From contig NW_019211456.1 of the NCBI RefSeq assembly GCF_002443255.2, forward strand, positions 47,490,486 to 47,554,485: a stretch of 64,000 nt of DNA. The letters run 5' to 3'. The first letter of the stretch is position 1. The number at the start of each line of letters is the position of its first letter. The position numbers were made by a program, and so were the translations under genes. Source of the stretch: Varroa destructor (lineage: Eukaryota > Arthropoda > Arachnida > Mesostigmata > Varroidae). The notes under the pieces are model-generated. The model made no database searches. It had not been told where the DNA came from and was given only the letters and a program-made list of their open reading frames with translations. Below are positions 12,401 to 21,542 of this stretch, piece by piece.

Positions 12401-15400
12401 TCACAAAATCCATCTATAATAAGGTGCGTGAAAAATGTACAGGGTTTTCCAAGTAAATTGAGACGATGCCGATATCATTTGCTGGTGAGGTGCATAAAAA
12501 AACGTTTACATTTTTTTACATTTGTCCCTCGTTGCCTTCTCGTTTATGGCGTATTTATTTGCTTTGGTCAAAATTTCGATTCGGGGCCAAACCGCCTATC
12601 GGCAGTTTTTGGAAATACCTGTTCTAACTTCTCGGTTAACCTGTTAATAATAAATATGCGAGAGATTCGTTTAATAAATACAAACTGGTAATAAATGTGA
12701 GGGAAATATATTGGTACGTTTAGATCTGTTGATATTTCGGCCAAACAGTACCCTGGCTATCAAGCAAAAGCTCCAAAATCCAAAGCCAAAAAAAAGAAGT
12801 TGAAGTCCAAGGAGGCTCACAAGTTGACTGTTTAGCTTATAGTTAGTTCTCTATTGAGAATTACAACGAGTGGTCGGATTAGAGCAGTCTAATGGATGAG
12901 AGTCTTATGTTGCTGTTGGATGAAACAAAGACATTTCAATTAACAGAAACGGAATTTGTGCACGGTATAATTAATACGTGACGATGGCTATTGTAGGCAT
13001 CGTCAGCCAGCCCTGGAACGATCGAAGATTGGGAACTGGAAGAGTTTCGTCGCGCCGTTGAACTTCTCGAAACACATTACCGTAATTTCTACGGTCGGGC
13101 ACAAAATTTACCTGCTGGCGCGGCAACACATGCAAACGCCAATAAGATACCTCCAACACCTTCAAATCTGCGTATGTACATCGATTTCTGATTTGTAAAT
13201 ATAACAGGATAACTAAGTCCTTTTATATTATAGCAGTTTTTTTTTCTAGAAAATAAAAATTTACGACCTGCTTGCATCCCTGCATCATTTCTCCTTTAGC
13301 TAAATATGTAGTATTTATGTAAAAAGTGACTGGAACTTGTCATACTGTACACAGGACGTCGCGATAGTCTACCTATCCTAGATCAAGACATGATCGACGC
13401 GTTATTCACTGATGAAAATCCGCCTGCACAAGTGTCTCAGAAACGTAAGTTCTCGTTCTTTAACGTCAGGGTGGTTCTATCATTACCATACAAGCGGGAT
13501 AGTGTAAGTCGAACTTAGGTCAATAATGAGATTAGAGGAAGTGTTTACGCCGCTGTTGCGCACCCTGTTGGCAATTATAATACATTCGATTAAAAATACA
13601 TTACGGCATTGATATTTCACTTCAGCAGCAACGACGCCCATTGCTCAGACCACTTCTCGACCTCCCAAAGGTCCCCAACTTAAGACATCTGATGGACTGG
13701 AGGATCTCATTATTCCTGAACAAATGCCGCTGCTGGGACCTGGAGATACCGAACTACGGTCCGAAATCTCAAAAAACACAACCGAAAAGGATATCGAGCA
13801 GTTTCTACGTGCGACTTTGGAAGAAGACGATCAGAGACGAAAAGCAATCGCTATCGAGGGACCAGGACAAAGTATTAATGGTTAGCAGAAGAAAAAAGCA
13901 ATAGAACGCAGTATTTGCAAATAAAATTCTTATTACCGCTGAATTTATTTTAGAATGAGCAGTAGACGGACCCGTATATAACCGAATTTAAAAAGGTCTT
14001 AAATTATCAATTTAATAATAATAATAATTGCTTCGATAGGATCAGCAAATGGTGCCGGCTCTCCTACCGAGTCGTCGGCCGAGAAGCCGGTTCAGACCAT
14101 CAGCACAGAGGCAAGTATCTTCCTAGCTTCAATGTTCTAATATTCAGCATAATAGACGCTCCATCAAAAGCGTTGGGAACGGATCAATATAGAGTAGCTG
14201 CATATTTTCAAAATGCAAACAAAAAACAATTAACATGTGAACTTTCCAATTAATTTTTAAATGTAAACTGGACTTAAATATTAAGCCCCGTTTTCGGTTG
14301 TCTGTGGCCATATTGTCTTACTCGAGCCTGAAGTAAATGCAGATATTTCTCATTTTTGGTAACGTTTAAGAGAGAGGTGTTTATTGCTTTATTTTCATTC
14401 AAAAATCTATCTGAAGTTTACATATAATAGGTATCATACGTATTGTTAACGCGAAACCTATCGTTACCGAGTTTTGTAGACAAAAATATGATAATGATCA
14501 ATTTTATGAACTTTGCTAGATTTTTTACGAATGGACAAATTGATCTTAGTTCTTGAGGCTTAGTTCACGTAATATTTTACTATATTCCTATCTGTTTTTA
14601 GGTGACAACGAGTCATCCATCGACTGAACTCCCGCCTCTGGGGTCGAGCAACGAAACAACGACTCCAACAGTACTGGTAAATAACAATGAAGACTCTAAC
14701 GGTACTACAGCATTGTCGGGCACGACGGATAACTCGATGGTACCAACTGTCACCCTTACTAATCCTGTACAGTCAAATGAGAAAGTTAGCAAACTTACGG
14801 TTTTATCAACGATGACAGGGTCCGTCGTAATGAGCGATGCAACAGATTCAACGGAAGCTAAATGACGCAGTCGTAAATGCGGAGCCATAACCTTCAGTCA
14901 AATAATGGCCATCATGAAGAACAAAGAAGCGTACTTCCACAAACCTTTCTCATGCATTGTCTTCTTAAAAAAAAAAAAAGAAAAAAAAAGAAGCCCAAGT
15001 ATGGCAGCGGTTGGTTATTACAAAAAAATATATAACATGGAACATTTCTTTGTGAAATAAATGGTGAAAAGGCTTCGAAAACGCTCGCAAATACATTTAG
15101 GTGCGTAGGCCACTTGTCGTCCTGAATTTATGAGCTATTGCGTATGGGAAATGCCTTTCGATGAAGCTTGGCTGCTTTACTTCAAATGTGTTGCCATAAA
15201 CATACTTCTCATTAGTATATATATATATATATATACTGAGACATCTGAGAAGTCTGAGGCTCCTGATAGATTGTTACATATATCATAATCAAAACCTTCT
15301 AAAACTAACTGCTAAATGCAAATAGAAAAACTAATACTAGCTATATTTCAAAAGCTTTTTTACTGCAGCTTGGCGACCATATAGCTCCATTCTGGTCTGA

Positions 15401-16528
15401 TCGGCTAATGCGCCATACAAAATACATAGTAACTCTAACTAACGAGCATCTTGCCGCGCTGTCTCAAAAAGTTAACATCAGACATCAATAATTCGAAAAG
15501 TGATAAATGAAGCAAAAATAAGGTATTACTATTATCGTTATTAGGTTTTTTCATGAATCTGTTAAGCAAACCTCAGGTAAGTCTAGCAGGACTCGCTCCA
15601 AATAGAGCCAAGTGATGCTAAACCTGAAGCTAGGTGACTTCGAGAAATAAAAGATTCAAGTGAATGAAGTTTATGAACTAACAAAAGTTTAGTTAAATTT
15701 GCCTCTGCTTTTATCTGACGCAGTTTGTTTTGGGCGCCTTAAAACGTTCGGCTACTTATTGTTGAGCCCATAAATGCTATCAGTGTATGCGGTTGACGTT
15801 GTCTTCTTGAATTCAATCTGAAACTCATCCGATTCAAAACTTCCGCAGGATGGGGATGAAACGTTCCATGAATTAATGCAACCCTCGATTGTTGCGGCCG
15901 TTGGTGTCTCAAGAGCACTGGAAGCCAAGGGTGACGGTGCGAATGTCGCTCGAAAGGTAGGTCGGACGAAGTACTACAGTAAAATGTACTAGAGCTTCGA
16001 TGGCTTTTGCTTGGCGAAAATCAGCCTCGTATACAACAGCAATAACAAAAAATTCGCTATTACCTATTTATTATGTGAGATCGAATGAAAAAAGCTTTGC
16101 TCAACTTTGAGTAGGCTCCCAAATTATCGTTGCCACCAAGACTTAGTCCTTTAATTTTATTATGGGCTTAACAGGTTGCTTTGCCGTCGCCGCATCATTT
16201 TATACTCCGCTCGGACGATGATGTGCCGGATCGACTTTCAGGTCAGACGAGCTCATCCGTTCAGGCAAGTTGCAATCTCACCGGACAGCTCGCCGGCCTT
16301 TTGGACACGTTAAGCAGGACTTCAAGGTCGCACGATCCTGTTTTAGACTTTTTGAAAAGAGCGATCCGCAGCCACGCTATAATGCATCCAGATGATGTTA
16401 GAACCTTCATGAAGGCCAAAGAGTCGAATTCACAGCCCGTCTATCAAGCGAACACTTTACCAAAAGCAAGCGATAAGGCTCATTTCCTACCGAATGTCGA
16501 CGATATTGACGGTATCACACAGCGGTAA
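6287..16528 (+). CDS. secreted VWC-domain mucin-like protein, multi-exon gene
   Basis: Gene rebuilt from GT-AG borders and reading phase. Shared coding exons: 6287-6422, 6931-6981, 7831-7895, 8293-8404, 8893-8978, 9367-9475, 10057-10266, 11114-11314, 11583-11720, 11924-12423, 12997-13171, 13355-13444, 13626-13880, 14040-14110 (2199 nt, 733 codons, no in-frame stop). They end either with 14602-14865 (about 820 residues) or with 15849-15956 plus 16175-16528 (about 886). Order: signal peptide 1-45; two VWC domains at 64-121 and 124-183 with ten cysteines each; a long Ser/Thr/Pro-rich part; an acidic Trp/Tyr patch near 545-575. VWC domains mediate extracellular binding, often to BMP-type ligands or matrix. 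The Thr tracts and NxS/T sites suggest a glycosylated matrix or apical protein. Arthropod tenectin-like proteins combine VWC and mucin parts, but orthology is not shown here. Exon borders are inferred, not checked by transcripts. Confidence 0.85.
6931..6981 (+). CDS. VWC gene exon 2: short linker
   Basis: Acceptor attttcacag, donor ACAG|gtgaga; 51 nt, phase 1 to 1, residues about 46-62. It encodes RSIALTKRAAFYIANGT with one NGT glycosylation site. The TKR could be a basic processing site but that is speculative. Being symmetric, it could be skipped without a frameshift. Confidence 0.65.
7831..7895 (+). CDS. VWC gene exon 3: first half of VWC 1
   Basis: Acceptor gttatcttcag, donor GAG|gtaagt; 65 nt, phase 1 to 0, residues 63-84. 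It contains the first two VWC cysteines (C64, C83) and the motif GVIYQNNEKIPTDNPC, which matches the family pattern of Cys, G-x-x-Y, N-x-x-x-P, NPC. Confidence 0.9.
8293..8404 (+). CDS. VWC gene exon 4: second half of VWC 1
   Basis: Acceptor gattatag, donor TGTG|gtgagc; 112 nt, phase 0 to 1, residues 85-121. It carries eight cysteines: the CYC pair of the family at 86 and 88, then 95, 100, 106, the CCP pair at 115-116 and the final C121. With exon 3 this gives the canonical ten-cysteine VWC domain. Confidence 0.92.
8893..8978 (+). CDS. VWC gene exon 5: first half of VWC 2
   Basis: Acceptor gctctgaag, donor TGTCAG|gtatga; 86 nt, phase 1 to 0, residues 122-150. It holds C124, C144, C147 and C149 and the pattern GQFFSDGQVIPNTGSPC. 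The exon ends just after CYCQ, so both VWC domains are cut by a phase-0 intron at nearly the same place. Confidence 0.9.
9367..9475 (+). CDS. VWC gene exon 6: second half of VWC 2
   Basis: Acceptor ttatcttatag, donor AAAGG|gtacgt; 109 nt, phase 0 to 1, residues 151-186. It carries cysteines 156, 161, 167, 176, 177 and 183 with the family signature GECCPRYEHC. This is the only acceptor found that keeps both the frame and the cysteine spacing. Confidence 0.88.
10057..10266 (+). CDS. VWC gene exon 7: Pro/Thr-rich linker
   Basis: Acceptor cgttacctttag, donor ACCG|gtaaga; 210 nt, phase 1 to 1, residues about 187-256. No cysteine. Rich in Thr, Pro and basic residues, with one NTT site and a TSPPPVRP stretch. 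It starts the low-complexity region and matches no domain that I know. Confidence 0.75.
11114..11314 (+). CDS. VWC gene exon 8: Asn-rich linker
   Basis: Acceptor gggtcttcag, donor GAAG|gtaaat; 201 nt, phase 1 to 1, residues about 257-323. It contains a run of seven Asn, encoded by (AAC)n, and then SQSSVG. The end is DDGHNHNEG. Likely disordered. Confidence 0.7.
11583..11720 (+). CDS. VWC gene exon 9: Thr-rich linker
   Basis: Acceptor ttttcttcctaactag, donor CTCAG|gtttaa; 138 nt, phase 1 to 1, residues about 324-369. Contains ITTETPASTTIQIPTSLEP, a mucin-like O-glycosylation target. Confidence 0.75.
11924..12423 (+). CDS. VWC gene exon 10: mucin-like Thr tract
   Basis: Acceptor ataattgatag, donor AATAAG|gtgcgt; 500 nt, phase 1 to 0, residues about 370-536. 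This is the largest exon. The middle is almost only Thr, Ser, Pro and Val, for example TTTLTTTTSTTSSPVNTTST, with NTT and NET glycosylation sites. The end, DVTHKLTAVTKSIYNK, is ordinary sequence. Dense O-glycosylation is inferred from composition. Confidence 0.85.
12997..13171 (+). CDS. VWC gene exon 11: charged Trp/Tyr segment
   Basis: Acceptor gatggctattgtag, donor CTGC|gtatgt; 175 nt, phase 0 to 1, residues about 537-594. It contains EDWELEEFRRAVELLETHYR, which looks like a helix and is the only ordered-looking part of the region after the VWC domains. I know no domain for it. Confidence 0.8.
13355..13444 (+). CDS. VWC gene exon 12
   Basis: Acceptor actgtacacag, donor AAAC|gtaagt; 90 nt, phase 1 to 1, residues about 595-624. 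Encodes RRRDSLPILDQDMIDALFTD and an acidic, Pro-containing end. The leading basic RRR could be a proprotein-type cleavage site (inference). Confidence 0.78.
13626..13880 (+). CDS. VWC gene exon 13
   Basis: Acceptor tatttcacttcag, donor AATG|gttagc; 255 nt, phase 1 to 1, residues about 625-709. It has a Thr/Pro start, then EDLIIPEQMPLLGPGDTEL and a charged segment ending KDIEQFLRATLEEDDQRRK. An overlapping open frame from 13641 is a shadow in another frame. Confidence 0.78.
14040..14110 (+). CDS. VWC gene exon 14, ends at a GC donor
   Basis: Acceptor ttgcttcgatag, then 71 nt, phase 1 to 0, residues about 710-733, ending QTISTE. The following bases are GCAAGT, so this is a GC-AG intron. Phase 0 fits the acceptors at 14602 and at 15849. 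Confidence 0.72.
14602..14865 (+). CDS. VWC gene, short-form terminal exon
   Basis: Acceptor ctgtttttag, phase 0, TGA at 14863-14865, 87 residues. Ser/Thr-rich with five possible N-glycosylation sites (for example NETT, NGTT). An AATAAA follows at 15056. It may be the terminal exon of the short form. It could also be an internal exon using a donor such as CTG|gtaaat near 14682 and joining 15849. Confidence 0.7.
   Translation: MTTSHPSTELPPLGSSNETTTPTVLVNNNEDSNGTTALSGTTDNSMVPTVTLTNPVQSNEKVSKLTVLSTMTGSVVMSDATDSTEAK
15056..15061 (+). other. poly(A) signal, short form
   Basis: AATAAA about 190 bases after the TGA at 14863-14865, behind an A-rich run near 14967-14990. This supports the exon at 14602 as a real 3' end. 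Confidence 0.55.
15849..15956 (+). CDS. VWC gene, long-form exon 15
   Basis: Acceptor aacttccgcag, donor CGAAAG|gtaggt; 108 nt, phase 0 to 0, 36 residues including ETFHELMQPSIVAAVGVSRA. It joins exon 14 directly in frame. No initiator context suggests a separate gene starting here, though that is not excluded. Confidence 0.7.
16175..16528 (+). CDS. VWC gene, long-form terminal exon
   Basis: Acceptor gggcttaacag, phase 0, stop TAA at 16526-16528, 117 residues. One cysteine (CNLTGQ, with an NLT site). The composition is mixed, not mucin-like, with the helical-looking LDTLSRTSRSHDPVLDFLKR. Together with exon 15 it forms an ordered C-terminus missing from the short form. Confidence 0.75.
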   Translation, partial: VALPSPHHFILRSDDDVPDRLSGQTSSSVQASCNLTGQLAGLLDTLSRTSRSHDPVLDFLKRAIRSHAIMHPDDVRTFMKAKESNSQPVYQANTLPKASDKAHFLPNVDDIDGITQR

Positions 16529-16623
16529 CGTGACTTCCACCCCCTGGACCTGAGAATGCGCAACAAATGAACTTGTACAGAGTTTTAAGTTAGAAAAGAA
16601 AAAGCAAGGATTAAAAAACGAAA

Positions 16624-16629
16624 AATAAA
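16624..16629 (+). other. poly(A) signal, long form
   Basis: AATAAA about 95 bases after the TAA at 16526-16528, within an A-rich stretch. Confidence 0.6.
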
Positions 16630-18570
16630 AATACGTTAGGTAGCTCGATATGACAAGTAGAAGTATGATGTGATAATTACGATAATGATAATGCAGCTTT
16701 GATGATCGTAACCTTACGAGGCAGCTCTTCCTGCGACGAAATTACAAAAAAGCTAAATATTCTCTTGTAACTCGGCCTTCAACCTTCCGAATCGAAACGG
16801 TACTTCGCTCGAAACCTTAATGACTATATATTATAAGGTACCTTTGACCATTTTTCGATGTTTATATTCTCATCCCTTGTATTTCGATATTTGCAAGCTT
16901 TAGTGTGTGAATGCACGTGAGAGTGTGGCCTTTTAGGTCGATAAACACAAAACCTGTCCCTATAAACAAGTCGCGGATGTAAGTCGTTTTCTACCGTCTG
17001 CTTCATTAAAATATACTGCCATTGGCTCGAGTTGGCGTATTGTACCATTATGTGAAAATCTGATCCTCGATAACGGATAGAGAGGACTGTGTTGGCAAAG
17101 GCCGTCGCAGATTAACAATAAGCAGGAATGCCATGATCTGAAATTTACTGCTTCTGAAAACACTTCTGTACAAATTAGAGACTCTTATTATGGGCAAGTT
17201 CTACAATTGCCTACAAACAGAACTTAAGGCCAACTGAATTATTGAAATTTTCGTTTGGATTTGTTTTTACAACACCTGAGTGTTGCAGTTCTTGTTGCGC
17301 GGGGTAAGGGAAATCGCTAAGGCGAGTAACAGCAATTTATCGAGAAATCTTTCACTCTAATTTAGAAACGATGTTACCTAGGTAGCCGCTAATTATAGAA
17401 AATTATCTTATAGCAGCAAGAAATAGATGTGTATGTGTAAGGGCAACAAAAGTTCAAATACTCATATACGGTATAAAAAAAACTTTTGAAGTTCAACTTC
17501 CTGCTGTAAGAATTATCTTGCTTCTATTTAAATCGTATTTATAAATAGTTGCTAGATAGAAGGTAATTTATTTACTTAATACTAATTATTTTATTTACAT
17601 AAATAAAATGGATTGAATACTATTTAATAGACATCTTAATTATGAACAGAAGGTTTACTTTAGTTAGCGCGTTCATTTTTGTCATAACTTAACGGTCAGC
17701 GAAGCTATTTACGGTGTCATCATTGTTCTTCATTAATCTGCGCAACAATAGCAATAGTACATAATTATTAAGATCCCCCATTGGAGGTCATCAACTGCGT
17801 AGAGCAAATGGAATTCTGCCGCGTTTATTAAACTACAGATTATATTATAGCAGCTTTACGCAAGACTTAAACCGGGACCTCTAAGTGCACCAAAAACAAT
17901 TCATACAAGACATTACCCTTAACTCAAACCATACGCTTCATACCGAGGGATTCTCTATTTTTGGTTACTTGACAAACGTTTTTACATGGCATCATCCATT
18001 TTGTCTAGCTCGCAAGCCTCTAAATACGACAATTGCCCTATTACGCGAGACAATCTTCCGTAATTGCTTTCATCTCATGGCAAAATTCTCTCTTTCTCTT
18101 ATGGTGCCATAAAAGAGTCTTTATATCGAAATGCATATTTATGGTACGCATGGGAAGCAAGCTCAAGACGTCTCCAAGCAAGCCATATTTGCGGACCTCC
18201 CATACGACTATCGTTAATAGAATTTTTCTGTTTGCAACATAAATCAATATTGCTAATCCTTGATTCGCCATGTGAACTTTGTCTGGACTATGTAAATCGG
18301 GTAATTACATCCATGATTGCCTGGCTACCGTCATTAGACGGGTTCCGAACTTATAAAGTTTAACTGTGTGCTACGCCAGGAGCAGACGAGATGAATGATG
18401 CTATCAGCAATAGCAACGTTATGTCCCTGGACGCGTATGTGTGTCCTACGCACGTGCGATGACTGTTATTTTTAAGCTCCCAAGCCAGTAGTAATTTAAT
18501 TCGATCGGCAGCAACGAAACGCTTTCTGAGCCGGATCGGGTTTCTAGAGTCCATGGTTCCGCCGATGGGT

Positions 18571-18774
18571 TTAGGGAGGATTTTGCGGGTCAACCTGATC
18601 TGTGGCAACCCGTCGACGTACGTAAATCTGATTGGCCAGCTCGTCCATGCTTGAGCGATAGATCGGATCGGCGGTCAGATCTCTGAACTTGTGAGTGTGG
18701 TTCGACGCGTTGCGTATGTATATGCACATGACTGTGTCTGCATGTATCTGCGCGGATAAAAAGTCACCAGCCAA
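18571..18774 (-). other. candidate exon or gene fragment, unrecognised
   Basis: A 67-codon open frame on the minus strand whose second half, KFRDLTADPIYRSSMDELAN, has balanced amino-acid composition. A possible donor (GATCAG|gttgac) lies near 18589, after the residues RRRVATDQ. No family was recognised and no partner exon with matching phase was found. It may be chance in a GC-richer patch. Confidence 0.2.
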
Positions 18775-20542
18775 GCCTGTGGGAGCAGCATTACCGGCGA
18801 CGATAGGAACATGCGACAGACAGCGTCCGCCGATAGAGCAGAACAGAAATACGATCGACTCTATCTTGCTGACGACTTTATATTTGTTGCGGTTGTCGGC
18901 GATATTTTCGTCCTACTTAGTTTTTTTCAAGGGCCAGCGACACTCCAGCGGCAGAAGTGGCTCAGCTGAGTGTCGGCAGTGAACGAGCCCGCACTACCTA
19001 CTAACAACTGTCTGACTATGAGGGTGTCGGACTCTATACATAGATTTGTGTGTGTTCGTTGAGGTTTTCAATTTCGTGCCGCTGTCGTCTGTGTCTTGAG
19101 CTCTATCTCTGACATTGTCTTCGTTTTTCTTTACGTCGAGGCGGAGCAACTCGGCTAGCGGCAGCGAGACATTTCAACTAGCAGTTCACTACTTATTCTG
19201 AAATTTATTGGATAGAGACATTAGTCGACATCGCACAGAGCTGATAGTAGCAGCCGGTGGCGTACCGATAGACCCTGTCGGCGGGGCCGCTGGTTGCATC
19301 GAGGCCCATTGCACTACTCTATCCATATAAAGAAAGTATCAGGGTGAAAAAAGCAGCGACAACAACAAAGGCAATGACGATAAAAACTACCACCACAGTG
19401 ATATCGGAACTGTGTGTATCATAGAACGAAAGTACAGTAAATACTATTTTTGTGTTGCCTTCATTCGACGGAGACTCGTGAAAATAACGTGGACGTCAAA
19501 TTGCCTTTCTGAGTGACTGTAGAGGCACAAAGCTTTCTGGGTAAAACAGACATCTCTGCGCCGCGTGCTATCGGCCTACCAATTCGTAGAGCTGAAATTA
19601 TCGACACATACGTTCGTGCTTGAACGTGGATGTAGTTGAACTTTTGCGTATACTCTTGACTCTCACAGCACGTTACAAAGCTAGAAAGCACAAAACAAAA
19701 ACACTGGGCCTCTATAATTAAGCTATTGGTCAAAGAAACCCGATGACCCTTGATGCATCAGACCGCTGCTATTCCCATTTCGATCATTTTACAGTGAACG
19801 TGTTCGTAGCGTAGACTAGCCGAAAAGAAGTTCATTATCAACAGTAGACCTTTAGCTATTCCATATGATTTGAACGTATAAAGAAAACGTCGACGATGTC
19901 CATTTGTACTTCAAACACAGAAGTGTTATTCTGAAACGAGACATAAAAAAAGAGACAATTCACACTTTGTCACCATGCTAATATCGTTATTTAATGGCTT
20001 TTTTTTTTTTTAAATATAACCTCATAAATACTTCATAGATTATGCCTCACCGGTTCTAGTGAGTTTATATATAGTACACACAATATACAACGATATATAC
20101 AGTTAGGTTATATTTGTTCGGACCCTGTTTTGGCCACCTTTGCCTCCAACACAGTCATTTGACGTGCCCTCTACATACAATCTATAGAAAGATCTAATCC
20201 AGTAGATAATTTGCGGTAAAATCACATTTTGTTCTTAGCGGTGTCGCAGCTAGCAATAGATGGACTATAAGTAATGTTGGGAAAATTGCCCGAAAGAGGG
20301 GAATTCTGCATTGGAAAAATGGTTGCATGACAAATTTGACATGGGGTCTTATCGAATCGGTAGTAAGTTGATTTGAATCCGCGCAAGGCTACTCGTTGCC
20401 ATTTCAAGTCAGTCATTGCTTGCTGTGCCTACTAGTTCCCTACTTGTATCGAGCCATTTATGTCCTAAGTGCAACTTCGAGAACTAATACGCCGCAAAAC
20501 GAAGTAGCTGTTTATGTCTTCATTGCTATACAAGTCGTGCGG

Positions 20543-20548
<6 letters not shown>

Positions 20549-20608
<60 letters not shown>
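20549..20608. repeat. (TA)30 microsatellite
   Basis: Sixty bases of uninterrupted TA. The longest dinucleotide tract in the window. Confidence 0.97.
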
Positions 20609-20609
<1 letters not shown>

Positions 20610-20934
20610 GCCATAATTATTCATTAATTATTAATACTTTTATAGGATTATTTACAGAATAGGATTTTGCGGGTGATGAAGATGAGCTCGCCGTAAAGAT
20701 TGTTATTTTTCTAGCGTTTCTCCTCCGACTAACGGATACTGCTACACCGGCGATCATGGCCTGTCTATAACATCGTGGATTGTCTTCTGCTAAGCTAACT
20801 GGAGATCTGATCTTCCTTTCTCAGAAGAACACATGTATCCACCCAATGACAAATGGGTCCCTCTGGATAAGAATATGCTGCTTGCTTGCTTTTTTTTTGT
20901 GTTTCGGAGAATTTTCAGCGGATCATGGAAAAGT

Positions 20935-20940
20935 TTTATT
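20935..20940 (-). other. poly(A) signal of the bowl-type gene
   Basis: TTTATT on the plus strand is AATAAA on the minus strand, about 185 bases after the stop codon of the zinc-finger gene. Confidence 0.5.
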
Positions 20941-21124
20941 GTACAGTAAAGAAATAAACTTCAGGGTGGGTTCACAAGATTAACAAGGTGATTTGCCGCA
21001 GTTCGTCCACAAAAGCTGAAGAACACCGGGGCGCAAATGAAGTTCTAATACGATGAGGGAAATCCGCAGTACGTTACCGCTATCACTGTCTGTTTGCTTT
21101 TGCAAGTCATCGTTAGAATCGAGC

Positions 21125-21542
21125 CTAATTTTCGACATCGAGATCGGCTTCCTCCGGCGCATCGGCATCTTCATGCGACGGTTCCGGTGAACTTAACAAT
21201 TCAGCTCGTTCAGGTGACATTTCGGGAGGAAGCATACTATAGGCCTTATCTAATTCTGGACCCTCGGGAATACCGAGTGTATGAATGAGATTATGTCGAC
21301 GAAGGTCGCAATTGCGACGGAACTCCTTGCCGCAATGGGCACACGTGTACGGCTTAATGTTTGTATGAGTTAACAGATGCGTTTTGAGGTTCGAGCGCTG
21401 ATTAAAGCTCCGACCGCATTTGGGGCATTTGTGCGGCGAATCTTCCATGTGAAGTATACGATGAACGGCAAGCGTCCGGCTTTGACAAAAGCCCTTTCCA
21501 CATTCAGTACATTTAAATGGCTTCTCCTTCGAGTGAATGTAT
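21125..21542 (-). CDS. bowl-type gene, last exon
   Basis: Acceptor ttgttgtttcag; 418 nt, ending in TAG at 21125-21127. It begins with YIHSKEKPF, the end of finger 2, then fingers 3, 4 and 5. The tail after the fingers is short (about 50 residues) and acidic, ending [18 protein letters not shown] with Ser-Pro sites. The intron before it is 222 bp. Confidence 0.95.

Larger units (their letters stand above)
16630..20934. other. intergenic region between convergent genes
   Basis: No supported gene. 16630-18350 is AT-rich. 18360-19330 is richer in GC and has coding-like patches on the minus strand, of which only 18571-18774 is listed. 19980-20003 has a T run, and (TA)30 lies at 20549-20608. Confidence 0.55.

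Noticed and set aside
12024..12413. 129-codon minus-strand frame rich in Val
   Set aside because: It is the antisense shadow of the Thr-coding tract of exon 10.
20396..20662. 88-codon plus-strand frame with alternating Tyr-Ile
   Set aside because: The alternating residues are the translation of (TA)30.
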